A stretch of 64,000 nucleotides of DNA. Origin: AC-32 sp963728765. GTDB taxonomy: Bacteria > Actinomycetota > Thermoleophilia > Gaiellales > Gaiellaceae. The position numbers were made by a program, and so were the translations under genes. The stretch's first letter is position 1; each line of letters begins with the position of its first letter. The stretch lies in assembly GCA_963728765.1 (NCBI GenBank), contig CAVSKX010000002.1, positions 558,001 to 622,000 on the forward strand. Direction: 5' to 3'. Below are positions 25,640 to 34,807 of this stretch, piece by piece. Below the pieces are notes generated by a model. The model made no database searches, was not told where the DNA came from, and saw only the letters and a program-made list of their open reading frames with translations.

Positions 25640-26719
25640 CGCGAGCTCGAGGCCGAGCCACGAGGACAGCGCCTCGAGCTCGGCGTGCACGGCCTTCGTG
25701 ATCGCACGGGTGAACTTGACGTCCTCGTGGACGGCGTTCACCTCCAGCACTCCGCGCTTGCGGTCGGCGGTCGCATCCACCTTCCCGACGAGGCGGTCCT
25801 CGTGCAGCACGGGTAGCGCGAAGTAGCCCCAGCGCCGCTTGTCCTTCGGCTTGTACATCTCGAGCGCGTACTCGAAGTCGAACAGCTCCTGCGCGCGCAC
25901 CCGGTCATAGGCCAACCGGTCGAACGGCGACAGCAGCGCCGTCCGGCCGTCGAAGTCCTGATCCAACGCCTCCGGATCGACGCGCCACTCGCCCGCGACC
26001 CCGTCGACGACCGCGGGCTCGCCGGCCTCCCCGACGTCAACCGGCTCGATGGGCATCTTCGCGCCCTTCGCGCGCGCAATTCCCAGGGCCTGCAGCCGCC
26101 GCTCGTTCCTGATCCGCTTCGCCTGCTCGACTGACGGAACCTCGATGCCGGCCGGATAGACGCGCTCGGCCAGGTCCCACCGGCGCTCCCGCCCGGCGCG
26201 GCCGGCGATCGCGATCTCGCCGCGCATCATCAGGATCTCCAGCATCTGGGTGACGCTGCGGTTGTTCGTCCACCCCGTCGAGGCCCACGGGACGACTGCC
26301 GTGTCGGGGATGTCACGCGAGGTCAGCGGCCCGGACTCGGACAGCCGCTCGAGGACGTCGCGCCGGAAGGCGTCGTTGTCACGGAGCCAGTTGCGCGTCC
26401 TCTCGGTGTAGATGGGCCACTCGGGCGCCTCGGCGAGGACGAGCGCCGCGTCGTCCATCGGCCGCACCAGCGCGTTGTGCTCGAACAGCGTCCGGTCCTC
26501 CTCCAGCGCCTGCCTGAGCTGCTCCGGCCGGTAATCGGACCCGAGCCGGCTCCACGCGACGAGATCCGCGGCAGGGGCGATCGCGGCGGTCGGGTCGATC
26601 TGCAGGAAGGTGAGGCGCGTCACCAGCTCGACCAGGTCGGTCGGCCTGTGCGCGTCGAGCAGCTGCGCGCGCACCGCGATGCGGCGGGCCTCCTCCTTGC
26701 TCAGCCGCAGCACGGACAC
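25628..26719 (-). CDS. AlkZ/AlkX-family (YcaQ-like, HTH_42) DNA glycosylase
   Basis: A 363-residue winged-helix protein of the HTH_42 superfamily, whose characterised members excise alkylated or cross-linked bases. The catalytic-site motif is Q40-I41-D42 (TFLQIDP), the QxD form of the AlkX/YcaQ subgroup rather than QxQ of AlkZ. Other blocks: RRWDLAERVYP, LLSPFDRLAYDRVRAQELFD and YALEMYKPKDKRRWGYFALP. GTG 26719 is six bases after TAGCGT (minus strand), so leaderless. Activity on cross-links is inferred from the family. Confidence 0.85.
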   Translation of the reverse strand: MSVLRLSKEEARRIAVRAQLLDAHRPTDLVELVTRLTFLQIDPTAAIAPAADLVAWSRLGSDYRPEQLRQALEEDRTLFEHNALVRPMDDAALVLAEAPEWPIYTERTRNWLRDNDAFRRDVLERLSESGPLTSRDIPDTAVVPWASTGWTNNRSVTQMLEILMMRGEIAIAGRAGRERRWDLAERVYPAGIEVPSVEQAKRIRNERRLQALGIARAKGAKMPIEPVDVGEAGEPAVVDGVAGEWRVDPEALDQDFDGRTALLSPFDRLAYDRVRAQELFDFEYALEMYKPKDKRRWGYFALPVLHEDRLVGKVDATADRKRGVLEVNAVHEDVKFTRAITKAVHAELEALSSWLGLELALRQ

Positions 26720-26773
26720 GGCGGCACGCTACCGGGCGAAAGAGGCGACCGGACCCCTTCCTAGACTTGCCGC

Positions 26774-27868
26774 ATGAATCGCGCGCGAACGCGGCGGGTC
26801 GAGTTGCTCGTGCCCGTGCGAACGCTGCTCGTCGTGTCCGCCACGATCGGCGTGCTGGCCGCCTTCGTCGCGATCGGCGACACCTTCCTGATCGTCTTCG
26901 TGGGCATCTTCCTCGCGCTCGTGTTCGAGTACCCGGTGCGCTTCGTGATGCGCAAGACGCACATGTCGCGCGGGCTCGCGGCCACGGTGACCGTGATCGG
27001 CAGCGCGATCGTCGTCACGGTGCTGTTCATCCTGCTGCTCGTGCCGCTCGTTTCCAGCGTGCGCGACTACCTGAAGCAGCTCCCGCAGACGGTCCAGCAG
27101 CTGCGTGACTCGGGTGAGCTCTCCTGGCTCGGCGACTCGGGCGCCGCCAAGAACGTGCAGGACGGCGCCCAGCACATCTCCACGTCGATCCCGGACGCGG
27201 TCTCCGCGATTCTCGGGGTCGCCGGAGGCTTCTTCGGCGTGTTCCTCGCCCTCTTCACGATCCTCTTCATCTGCCTCTTCCTGCTCACCGACATCGCGAA
27301 GCTCAAGGCGTCGCTCGCGAGCGTCCTGATGCCGGGCGAGGAGGAGCGCTGGCTGGGCGTGTGGGAGCGGGTGACCGAATCGGTCTCTCGCTGGGCGATC
27401 GGCGTGGTCGTGATCGCGAGCATCGCCGGGACGATTCAGGGCACGACTGCCTGGCTGCTCGGCTCGAGCTACGCCGTCGCCCTGGGAGTGATCGCGGGCC
27501 TGCTCGACATGATCCCGAACATCGGCGCGACCATCGCCGGCTTCATCCTCGTCCCCACGCTCTGGGCCGAGGAGGGCATCGGCGCGGCGCTGATCATGCT
27601 CGTCGTCGTTCTCGTCTACCAGCAGCTCGAGAACAACATCCTCACGCCGAAGATCCAGGGCAAGGCGGTCGACCTCTCGGCCTTCTTCATCATCGTGTCG
27701 GTGACGCTGTTCGGCGCGCTGCTGGGCGTGCTCGGGGCGCTGACCGCGGTGCCGCTCGCAGCGATGATCCAGATCTTCGTGCAGGAGCTGACGAAGGCCC
27801 GGCGCGAGCGCGTCGCTGAGCTGAAAGCGATCGCCTCTCGCCCGGAAGGCGTAAGCCCTACGACGTAG
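26774..27868 (+). CDS. AI-2E transporter-family (PerM-like) membrane protein
   Basis: A 364-residue protein with seven or eight spans. Family blocks: FLIVFVGIFLALVFEYPVRF, the conserved GxxxGxxGxLDMIPNIG core (VIAGLLDMIPNIGATIAGF) and YQQLENNILTPKIQGKAVDL. Members export peptides, autoinducer or Na+/H+; the substrate cannot be assigned. ATG 26774 follows TAGACT by six bases (leaderless). Overlaps the convergent CoA transferase by 11 bp. Confidence 0.88.
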   Translation: MNRARTRRVELLVPVRTLLVVSATIGVLAAFVAIGDTFLIVFVGIFLALVFEYPVRFVMRKTHMSRGLAATVTVIGSAIVVTVLFILLLVPLVSSVRDYLKQLPQTVQQLRDSGELSWLGDSGAAKNVQDGAQHISTSIPDAVSAILGVAGGFFGVFLALFTILFICLFLLTDIAKLKASLASVLMPGEEERWLGVWERVTESVSRWAIGVVVIASIAGTIQGTTAWLLGSSYAVALGVIAGLLDMIPNIGATIAGFILVPTLWAEEGIGAALIMLVVVLVYQQLENNILTPKIQGKAVDLSAFFIIVSVTLFGALLGVLGALTAVPLAAMIQIFVQELTKARRERVAELKAIASRPEGVSPTT

Positions 27869-28979
27869 CGATCACGCCCGCCGCCTCGAGCGCCTCGGCC
27901 TCCTCGTCCGCATAGCCCGCCTCGGCCAGCACCTCGCGTGTGTGCCGGCCGAGCAGCGGCGGAGGCTCGGCCGCGAGGCCGAGCGGCGACGGCACCAGCG
28001 GCAGCGAACCGATCGTCGGGTGCTCGACGGCCGCGGTCCCGCGCTCGGTCAGCGCCTCCAGTGCGCCGCGTACCTTCCCTGCGGGCACGCCCGCCGCGTT
28101 GAGCCGCGCCACCCACTCGTCCGCCGGCCGCGTCGCGAAGACCACGCTCAGCTCGCCGACCAGCTCCTCGCGGTGCGCAACCCGCCCCGGGTTCGTCTGG
28201 AAGCGCTCGTCCGCGGCGAGGTCAGGGCGACCGAGCGCGTCGGAGAGCCGCCGGTAGAGCGAATCGTTGCCGCACGCCACGGCGACCGTCGCATCGGAGG
28301 CGGCGAAGGTCTGGTACGGGACGATGCTCTCGTGGGCGTTGCCGTGGCGCCGCGGCTCCGCCCCGGTGACCAGCGCGGACTGGGCGACGTTGACGAGCGC
28401 CGACAGCGCCACGTCCAGGAGCGAGATCTCGATTCGGCGGCCCTCGCCCGCGGCGACCGCCGCCAGGATCGCCGCTGCCGCCGCGTAGCCCGCGAGAACG
28501 TCGACCACCGCGACGCCGACCTTCATGGGCTCTCCGTCGGCGTCGCCCGTGATCGCCATCAGCCCACTTTCGGCCTGCACGACGAAGTCGTAGCCAGGCC
28601 GCTCGTCGCCGAACCCGGTGATCGAGCAGTAGACGAGCCCGGGATGCTCCTGCGCGAGCCGCTCGTAGCCGACGCCGAGCCGCTCTGCCGTCCCCGGCCG
28701 GAAGTTCTCGACCACGACGTCGGCGGAGCGCGCCAGCCGTTGGGCCACCTCCTGCCCCTCCGGCCGTGCGAGGTCGAGCGCGACGCTCCGCTTACCGCGG
28801 TTGAGCGCGAGGAAGTACGCCGCCTCGCCGCCCGCGTACGGCGGCCCCCAGGCGCGGGTGTCGTCCCCTCGCCCCGGCCGCTCGACCTTGACCACGTTCG
28901 CGCCGAGGTCGGCGAGCAGCATCGTGCAGTACGGCCCCGCGAGCACGCGCGAAAGATCGAGCACGTGGAGGGAGAGCAA
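27858..28979 (-). CDS. CaiB/BaiF-type (family III) CoA transferase
   Basis: A 373-residue enzyme that moves CoA between organic acids through an aspartyl-CoA intermediate; D160 in VGVAVVDVLAG is the expected nucleophile. Other blocks: VLDLSRVLAGPYCTMLLADL, KVERPGRGDDTR, ENFRPGTAERLG. Starts at TTG 28979 or GTG 28964. It lies one base after the stop of the nitric oxide reductase-associated gene, so it is probably the last gene of that transcript, although no functional link is evident. Confidence 0.88.
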   Translation of the reverse strand: MLSLHVLDLSRVLAGPYCTMLLADLGANVVKVERPGRGDDTRAWGPPYAGGEAAYFLALNRGKRSVALDLARPEGQEVAQRLARSADVVVENFRPGTAERLGVGYERLAQEHPGLVYCSITGFGDERPGYDFVVQAESGLMAITGDADGEPMKVGVAVVDVLAGYAAAAAILAAVAAGEGRRIEISLLDVALSALVNVAQSALVTGAEPRRHGNAHESIVPYQTFAASDATVAVACGNDSLYRRLSDALGRPDLAADERFQTNPGRVAHREELVGELSVVFATRPADEWVARLNAAGVPAGKVRGALEALTERGTAAVEHPTIGSLPLVPSPLGLAAEPPPLLGRHTREVLAEAGYADEEAEALEAAGVIATS

Positions 28980-28980
28980 G

Positions 28981-29535
28981 CTACTCGCGGCCCGGGAGCT
29001 TGAGCCCGAACGACGGCGTCGGCGCGGGGAAGTTCGCGGGGTGCAGCCGCAGGTCGCGCAGTAACCAGGACGCGGCGAGGGCGACGAGCACGAGGAGGCC
29101 GAGGAGCACGCCCGTCTCGGCCGGCGAGTGGTTTCGCGCCCACTCCGCCACGAGCACGAGCCCAGCGACGAGGACGAGGAGCACGGAGATCACCCGGTGG
29201 AAGCGGCCCGCCTCCGAATGCGGCCACGGGTCGAGCGGCCGCACCACCTCACGCCCGTCGTCCGAGTCGGTGCAGCGGGCCTTCGCGGGGCACGCGTTGC
29301 AGACGTGTGCGCGGGCGCGGTAGCGCACGAGGCGGCGCTCGCGGTCGAACGCGTGCGGCCAGAGCTGCTCGCCCTCGGGACACACCCAGTGGTCGTGGTC
29401 CGCAACGTACGCGAACCCGGCGGTGCGGAAGCGGAGCGCCCGCCGATGCGTATGCGCGGAGAGCCACTCGAGGGCGAAGGCACCCGCGACGAGGAAGACC
29501 GCGTACCCGGCGGCAATGACGACCTCGGCGCTCAT
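28981..29535 (-). CDS. membrane protein with four-Cys domain, coupled to the NO reductase gene
   Basis: A 184-residue protein with one N-terminal span (about 6-28), a soluble domain holding CPEGEQLWPHAF and CNACPAKARC (four Cys, probable metal site), and two C-terminal spans. ATG 29535 overlaps the reductase stop as ATGA, so it is translated with it. The Cys domain resembles part of transposase zinc-binding regions but is not one here. I infer an accessory role to the reductase; no function is known to me. Confidence 0.7.
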   Translation of the reverse strand: MSAEVVIAAGYAVFLVAGAFALEWLSAHTHRRALRFRTAGFAYVADHDHWVCPEGEQLWPHAFDRERRLVRYRARAHVCNACPAKARCTDSDDGREVVRPLDPWPHSEAGRFHRVISVLLVLVAGLVLVAEWARNHSPAETGVLLGLLVLVALAASWLLRDLRLHPANFPAPTPSFGLKLPGRE

Positions 29536-31859
29536 GTCAGCCTCGCGGCCGCGGCCTCGGCATCGGTCGCCGGGGCGACGCCTTCCGGCTCGTGCACTTC
29601 GGTGAAGAGGATGTCGTCCGGCTCGTCGAGCGTCACGTGCTTGACCGTATGGCGGATGCCGAGATAGGCGATGTAGAGCGCAGGCAGGGCCCCGCCGACG
29701 ATGAAGACGACGTCGCCGGGGAAGCGCAGCCACTCGATCAGGGCGTTCGTGTCGTTGGTCAGGAATTTCAGCTCACGCGCGTCGAAGTACCCGTCGTCCA
29801 CCGACTTGAAGAGCTGCAGCAGGCCGAGCGGAAACAGCGTCGCGAAGCACATCCACGCGAGGCCGAGGTTCGTCGACCAGAAACAGATCTTCGCCCAGCG
29901 CTCGGGCCACTTCTCGGCCGGGATCAGGTAGCGCAGGCAGAACATCGCGAGCCCGAGCGCCAGCATCCCGTAGACGCCCATCATCGCCGCGTGCCCGTGG
30001 TTCGCGGTCAGGGCGGTGCCGATCTCGTAGTAGGAGACGATCGGCAGATTGATCAGGAAGCCGAAGATGCCTGCGCCGAGGAAGTTCCAGAAGCCGACCG
30101 CTACGAGGAACATCACCGCCCACCGGTGAGGGAACGGCGTTTGCGAGCGCGACTCCTGAGCCGCGCCGAGCTGCAGGAACGACCACGCCTCGACCGTGAG
30201 GAACGTGAGCGGGATCACCTCGGCCGCCGAGAAGAAGGCTCCCAGCGCCATGTGCTCCGCGGGCTCGCCGGAGAAGTACAGGTGGTGCATCGTCCCGATC
30301 ACCCCGCCGACCGAGTAGAGCAGGATGTCGAGGAAGACCACCGTCAGCGCGACCCGCTCGCGGACGACGCCGAGCAGGACGAACATGTACGCGACCATCA
30401 CGGTGGTGAACAGCTCGAGGAAGTCCTCCACCCAGAGGTGCACGACCCAGAAGCGCCAGAACTCGATCGTGGTGAAGTTGTCGCCGGTGCGCGCGATCAG
30501 ACCAACGGCGTAGAACGTCGGGATCGCGCAGGCCGCGAGGAAGAAGAGCCACGGCATGTTCCCGGGGTGCTCGCCCGCCAGGCGACGCCGGAGCACCCGC
30601 CAGAGCATGTACACCCAGGCGATCAGGCCGACGGTCAGCAGGATCTGCCAGAGGCGCGCGAGATCCAGGTACTCGAGCCCCTGGAGCCCGATCCAGTTCG
30701 ACGCCGTCCCGTGGATCGCGACGTACGACCCGATCAGCGTCCCAAAGACCACGATCGCCAGCGCGCCGAGCAGGCCGAACGCGAGCTTGTCCTGGTGGCG
30801 CGGCTCGCGCCGCGCGATCATCGGGGCGAGGAAGATGCCGGCCGCGACGAACGACGTCGCGACCCAGAAGATCGCCAGCTGTACGTGCCAGGTGCGCATC
30901 AGGTTGTACGGGAACCAGCGCGCGAGGTCGAAGCCGAAGAAGTTGTCGATGTCGGCGCGGTAGTGCTGCGACGCCGCGCCGACGAAGGTCTGGATCAGGA
31001 AGAGCGCCGCCATCACGAAGAAGAACCACGCAGTCGCCCGCTGCGCCGGCGTCAGCGCGACATCTCCGGGAGCGCGGAACGACAGCGTCGCCTGCTCGCG
31101 TCCGTGCCAGCCGAGCAGCCCACCCCAGCGGCCGAAGGCCGCGAAGAGCAGCCCGATGCCGCCGAGCAGGGCGATCAGCGACAGCACCGACCAGACGATC
31201 ACGTTCGCCGTCGGCTTGTTTTCCACGCGCGGCTCCGGCGGCCAGTTGTTCGTGTACGAGTAGCTGTGCCCCGGGCGGTCGGCAGCGGCGGCCCACGCTG
31301 TCCACGCGAAGAAGGCGGTCAGCTGCCGCAGCTGCCGGGGATCCGTGATCGCGCGCGGGAGCAGGCCGTGCTCGCTCTTCGGGTCGGAGAAGAAGCGCGA
31401 GTAATGCGGCACGAGTCGCCTGAACGCTTGCGCCTGCGCCCTGCTGAAGACGAGCGTGTGCGTGTCCGCGTCGTAGCGGTTCGTCCGGAAGTCCTCGACC
31501 GTCCTGCGCGCCGCGGAGTCCGAGGCGGAGCCGCCGAAGGAGTCCCGGACGAAGTTCGACGCGCGGCGCAGGTAGTCGGCCGTGTAATCGGGGCCGAGGT
31601 AGGCGCCGTGCCCGAAGGCCGAGCCGTACTCCATCAGGCCGTTGTTCAGGAAGACGCGCTGGCCGGCCGTGACGTCGCTTCCGGTGAAGAGGGTCGCCCC
31701 GCCCGGGTCGACCACCCGCGAGGGCACCGGCGGCCTCGCGACGTACGTGCGGTAGGCGAGCAGCCCCAGCACGAAGAAGCCGCAGAGGACGACGAGCAGG
31801 ACGACCTGGATCCACGTCTTCGAGATCAGGAACCCGCGGCGGGCCTCCGCTGCTTCCAC
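29532..31859 (-). CDS. norZ: quinol-dependent nitric oxide reductase (qNOR)
   Basis: A 775-residue integral membrane enzyme reducing 2 NO to N2O with electrons from quinol. The N-terminal 220 residues form the fused NorC-like domain between two spans, without a CxxCH haem c site, as in qNOR. The NorB part has haem/FeB ligands: H325 (RTWHVQL), H474 and E478 (VVHLWVEDFLE), H525-H526 (MHHLYFSG), and H621/H623 (ANHGHAAMMG). GTG 31859 has no strong ribosome site. Without other denitrification genes in view, NO detoxification is the likely role. Confidence 0.93.
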   Translation of the reverse strand: MEAAEARRGFLISKTWIQVVLLVVLCGFFVLGLLAYRTYVARPPVPSRVVDPGGATLFTGSDVTAGQRVFLNNGLMEYGSAFGHGAYLGPDYTADYLRRASNFVRDSFGGSASDSAARRTVEDFRTNRYDADTHTLVFSRAQAQAFRRLVPHYSRFFSDPKSEHGLLPRAITDPRQLRQLTAFFAWTAWAAAADRPGHSYSYTNNWPPEPRVENKPTANVIVWSVLSLIALLGGIGLLFAAFGRWGGLLGWHGREQATLSFRAPGDVALTPAQRATAWFFFVMAALFLIQTFVGAASQHYRADIDNFFGFDLARWFPYNLMRTWHVQLAIFWVATSFVAAGIFLAPMIARREPRHQDKLAFGLLGALAIVVFGTLIGSYVAIHGTASNWIGLQGLEYLDLARLWQILLTVGLIAWVYMLWRVLRRRLAGEHPGNMPWLFFLAACAIPTFYAVGLIARTGDNFTTIEFWRFWVVHLWVEDFLELFTTVMVAYMFVLLGVVRERVALTVVFLDILLYSVGGVIGTMHHLYFSGEPAEHMALGAFFSAAEVIPLTFLTVEAWSFLQLGAAQESRSQTPFPHRWAVMFLVAVGFWNFLGAGIFGFLINLPIVSYYEIGTALTANHGHAAMMGVYGMLALGLAMFCLRYLIPAEKWPERWAKICFWSTNLGLAWMCFATLFPLGLLQLFKSVDDGYFDARELKFLTNDTNALIEWLRFPGDVVFIVGGALPALYIAYLGIRHTVKHVTLDEPDDILFTEVHEPEGVAPATDAEAAAARLT

Positions 31860-31892
31860 CGGGCGACTCTAAACCGACTGTTGCCGAGACCG

Positions 31893-32099
31893 CTAGTCGG
31901 CGTCGTGATGGCCGCGCTCGGCCAGCAGAGCCTCCGCGAGCTCGCCTTGCCAGTAGACGATGCTGCGGCGGTTCGCCTCGAGCAGAACCGTCTCGGGTCC
32001 GTCGGTCGCGCCGCGGAGCGACTGCCGCTGGTGCACGAGGTCGGCGAGGATCTGGCGGATCCTCGCGACCCGGACCCCGGTCAGGGCCGTCGTCGCCAC
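31893..32099 (-). CDS. 68-residue protein upstream of qNOR
   Basis: A small helical protein (VRVARIRQILADLVHQRQSL, VYWQGELAEALLAERGHHDA) whose GTG start overlaps the end of the 40-residue ORF by 19 nt, suggesting translational coupling; its stop is 33 nt before the qNOR start. The His-rich tail HHD may bind metal. Not recognised; reality is supported by overlap and coding-like third positions. Confidence 0.55.
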   Translation of the reverse strand: MATTALTGVRVARIRQILADLVHQRQSLRGATDGPETVLLEANRRSIVYWQGELAEALLAERGHHDAD

Positions 32100-32203
32100 A
32101 GGACCGTCAGAATTGCTGCGAAGTACGCGGCGAGCGTGCCTCCGCCGGCGATCGCGAGCGACCGACCGGGATGGCGCGCCACCGACTGCGTGATGCTCGT
32201 CAC
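32081..32203 (-). CDS. 40-residue single-span membrane protein leading the qNOR operon
   Basis: GTG 32203 with GGAGGAGGG seven bases upstream encodes VTSITQSVARHPGRSLAIAG then GGTLAAYFAAILTVLWRRRP: a short basic N-terminus, one hydrophobic span of about 20 residues and a basic end, so the C-terminus is probably cytosolic. It overlaps the 68-residue ORF. Small single-span subunits are common in haem-copper oxidases; a role as qNOR subunit or assembly factor is inference. Confidence 0.55.
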   Translation of the reverse strand: MTSITQSVARHPGRSLAIAGGGTLAAYFAAILTVLWRRRP

Positions 32204-32288
32204 CGCGGCCCTCCTCCAGGACTCGTAATGACCCTCACAAGTTGTGCCGCAGCCCGAGGCGCGGCGCTACTGACCGGACGGCGGGAAA

Positions 32289-32351
32289 TAGGAGGGTTTG
32301 ACGAAACACGGTCTATGCCCTCGGGGTGCAGCGTTCCGCCAAACCCTCCTA
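32289..32351. repeat. family A inverted-repeat element, short copy (A1)
   Basis: A 63-bp element. TAGGAGGGTTTGACGAAAC (32289-32307) and GTTCCGCCAAACCCTCCTA (32333-32351) pair over 17 of 19 positions; read on the minus strand the two remaining pairs become G-U, so all 19 can pair. The last three bases (32349-32351) are the TAG stop of the zinc-ribbon gene. Relative to the 166-167 bp copies the centre is deleted; the inner flanks (GAACGCTGC and CCGAGGGCAT on the minus strand) match copy A3. Confidence 0.85.
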
Positions 32352-32519
32352 GTCGCCGTCGAACTCGCGCGCGGCGCAGTCGCGGCAGTACGGGACCGTG
32401 AGGCCCGGTTCCTCCGGGTCGAGGTAGAGCCGCCAGCGCTCGCACGGGTCGAGCCACGGCCGGCGGCACTCCTCGCAGGAGAGCAGCAGTGTCGGGGACA
32501 GACTGGGCTTGATGTCCAT
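32349..32519 (-). CDS. 56-residue zinc-ribbon protein
   Basis: ATG 32519 with GAAAGGA six bases upstream encodes a small protein with LSCEECRRPW and VPYCRDCAAREFDGD: four cysteines in two CxxC knuckles, a probable zinc ribbon. Its TAG stop is formed by the terminal bases of repeat A1, so the element end marks the gene end. Function unknown; cytosolic, acidic tail. Confidence 0.7.
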   Translation of the reverse strand: MDIKPSLSPTLLLSCEECRRPWLDPCERWRLYLDPEEPGLTVPYCRDCAAREFDGD

Positions 32520-32579
32520 GGAGGTCCTTTCGGCAGAATTGCCTGCCGTTACTCCTGGACGATGGTTCAGTCTTGCGGG

Positions 32580-33053
32580 CTAGGCAGCCTCGGCGGCTTG
32601 CTCCAGCCCGGCGATCTCGATCTTCCCCATTTGCATCATCGCGGCCATCACGCGCTGCGCCTTGTCGCGATCAGGGTCGGCCAGCAGCTCCTGCAGCGCC
32701 TTCGGCACGATCTGCCACGACAGCCCGTAGCGGTCCTTTAGCCACCCGCACGGCCCCTCTTCGCCGCCCTCCGAGAGCGCGTTCCAGTAGTAGTCCACCT
32801 CGTCCTGGTCGGCGCAATCGACCATGAACGAGACCGCTTCGTTGAACTTGTACTGCGAGCCGCCGTTGAGCGCGCTGATCTGCTGCCCGTCGAGCTCGAA
32901 GGTGACGGTCATGACCGTCCCCTCCTGCTGCGGATTGGCGGAGCCGTAGTGAGTGACCTCCACGATCTTCGAATTCGGGAAGACCGACGTGTAGAACTCG
33001 GCGGCCTCCTCGCCTTCCGTGTCGAACCAGAGCCAGGGCGTGACGTTCGGCAT
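32580..33053 (-). CDS. VOC superfamily protein (PhnB / 3-demethylubiquinone methyltransferase-like)
   Basis: A 157-residue protein with the pattern VTPWLWFDTEGEEAAEFYTS, FELDGQQISALNGG, and the typical WNALSEGGEEGPCGWLKDRY then GLSWQIVP. This group is annotated '3-demethylubiquinone-9 3-methyltransferase' by old naming but is a VOC fold of unknown activity. GAGAGGAGC precedes the ATG. Confidence 0.87.
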   Translation of the reverse strand: MPNVTPWLWFDTEGEEAAEFYTSVFPNSKIVEVTHYGSANPQQEGTVMTVTFELDGQQISALNGGSQYKFNEAVSFMVDCADQDEVDYYWNALSEGGEEGPCGWLKDRYGLSWQIVPKALQELLADPDRDKAQRVMAAMMQMGKIEIAGLEQAAEAA

Positions 33054-33124
33054 TGCGCTCCTCTCGTCGCGTGCACCGTCTTCGAGTACGACCGCGCGGC
33101 CGCGGCGGAATCATCGCCGAGCCG

Positions 33125-33316
33125 TTACGCCGCCTGTTCCGACTCCCTGACGAGGGAGGCGAGGCGGTCGCGCACCCGGTCGATCTCGGCGCCGTACATG
33201 GCGAGCTCGTCGGCGTCCGCGCCGCGCTCCTCGCGGACGCCGCGCACGAGCACGAGGCCCTTCAGGTGGAGGACGAGGTCGTCCAGCTCGCGGAAGCTCT
33301 GCATCACGACGCTCAT
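33125..33316 (-). CDS. 63-residue helical protein downstream of the MFS gene
   Basis: ATG 33316 overlaps the MFS stop as ATGA and has GAGGAGG five bases upstream. The product (MQSFRELDDLVLHLKGLVLV, YGAEIDRVRDRLASLVRESE) is all-helical and charged with heptad-like spacing, possibly a coiled coil. Coupled to the pump gene; function unknown. Confidence 0.6.
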   Translation of the reverse strand: MSVVMQSFRELDDLVLHLKGLVLVRGVREERGADADELAMYGAEIDRVRDRLASLVRESEQAA

Positions 33317-34786
33317 GCTGCCTCCTCGAATGCGACCCGGTCGGGCTCTGCCTGAGGCGCGCTCGCCTCGGCCGCGGCCGGCGTGGGCCTGACGAGCGTG
33401 ATCGCGATCAGCGCCCCGAGGCCCAGCAGCGCAGTCAATGCGTAGAGCGCCGTCTGGAAGCCGTGGTCGAGCGCGGCCGCGCTCGTGGCGCCCACGCCGT
33501 GGGCGTCTGCGAAGTTGCCCGACGAGGTCGCGGCGACCGCGCTGACTGCCGCCAGCGCCACCGCGCCGCCGATCTGCCGGCTGGTGTTGATCAGCCCGGA
33601 GGCGACGCCTGCGTCCGAGCGCTGCACGCCGCTCAGGCTCGCGATCGTCACCGGCACGAACGACAGGCCCATGCCGGCGCCGCCGAGCACGAACGCCGGG
33701 AACAGGTCCCAGAAGTAGTGACCCTCGATCGGCAGCCGTGTGAGCCACGCCACGGACAGGGCGCTCATCAGCAGGCCCGCCGTGAGCGTCGGGCGAACGC
33801 CCACCCGCGTCACGATCACCTGGGCGACGTTCGATACCACGACAACGGCGAGCGCGAAGCCGGTGAAGGCCACGCCGCTCTCGATCGCCGAGTAGTGCAG
33901 GACATCCTGCAGGTAGAGCGTCAGCAGGAAGAACTCCGAGAACGCGACTCCTCCGACGATGGCCATCGCCAGGTTGGCCCCCGTCAGCGTGCGCGAGCGG
34001 AAGATCCGCATCGGCAGCAGCGGCGACGGCGAGCGGAGCTCGAACACCACGAACGCGAGCACGAGCGCCGCGGACGCCGCGAAGAGCGCGATCGTGAGCG
34101 GCGCGCCCCAGCCGTCGGTGCGTCGCGCGCGTCGTTGCGTAGACCAGCAGCATCAGACCACTCGTCACGGAAACGGCGCCGCGGAGGTCGAAGTGCCTCG
34201 TCGTGCGCGCCGCGCGGTCGTCGGAGAGCAGCAGCGGCGTGACCGCGATGGCCGCGAGACCGACAGGCACGTTGATGAAGAAGACCCACGACCAGCTCAG
34301 GTACGAGGTCAGGACGCCGCCGAGCAGCACGCCCACCGCGGCGCCGCTCCCCGAGGCCGCGCCGTAGATCCCGAGCGCGAGGTTGCGCTCGCGGCCCTCG
34401 GCGAAGATCGTCATCAGGAGCGACAGCGCCGCCGGAGCGAGCAGCGCGCCGCCGAGGCCCTGCAGGGCGCGGAAGCCGATCAGCGAGGCCTCGGACCAGG
34501 CGAGGCCGCAGAGCAGCGAGCTCGCCGCGAAGAGAGTGAGGCCCGCGAGGAAGAGCCGCCTGCGCCCGAGCACGTCGGCGAGCCGGCCGCCGAGCAGCAG
34601 GACGCCGCCGAACATGATCGCGTAAGCCGATATGACCCACTGCAGGTTGGCCTGCGAGAAGTCGAGATCGGACTTGATCGACGGCAACGCGACGTTCACG
34701 ATTGCCACGTCGAGAATGACCATGAACTGTGCGGTGACGATGAGCGCCAGTGCGCTCCAGCGGCGATCGGCCTTGGCAGGGCTCAC
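33313..34786 (-). pseudogene. MFS drug transporter (DHA2/EmrB type) with frameshift
   Basis: Begins GTG 34786 (AGGAGG ten bases upstream): VTAQFMVILDVAIVNVALPS and LGRRRLFLAG are typical DHA2 blocks. After LLVYATTRAT the frame is lost; one extra base near 34120 must be dropped to read TDGWGAPLTIALFAASAALV and the remaining six to seven spans, ending EEAA at 33313. The paralogue at 53293 is intact over the matching region (AGTDGWLAGP). Either a one-base assembly error or a recent inactivation; both halves keep normal composition. Confidence 0.8.
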
Positions 34787-34807
34787 GTAGATTGGCCTCC
34801 TAAATCG

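Noticed and set aside
28981..29535. Transposase fragment because of the CPEG...CNACPAKARC pattern
   Set aside because: Flanked by membrane spans, coupled by ATGA to qNOR and lacking DDE residues; better explained as a membrane protein with a metal-binding domain.
29592..32228. Long plus-strand open frame (878 codons) opposite qNOR
   Set aside because: Arg/Asp-rich, repetitive composition typical of the antisense of a GC-rich gene; qNOR on the minus strand has clear family motifs throughout.
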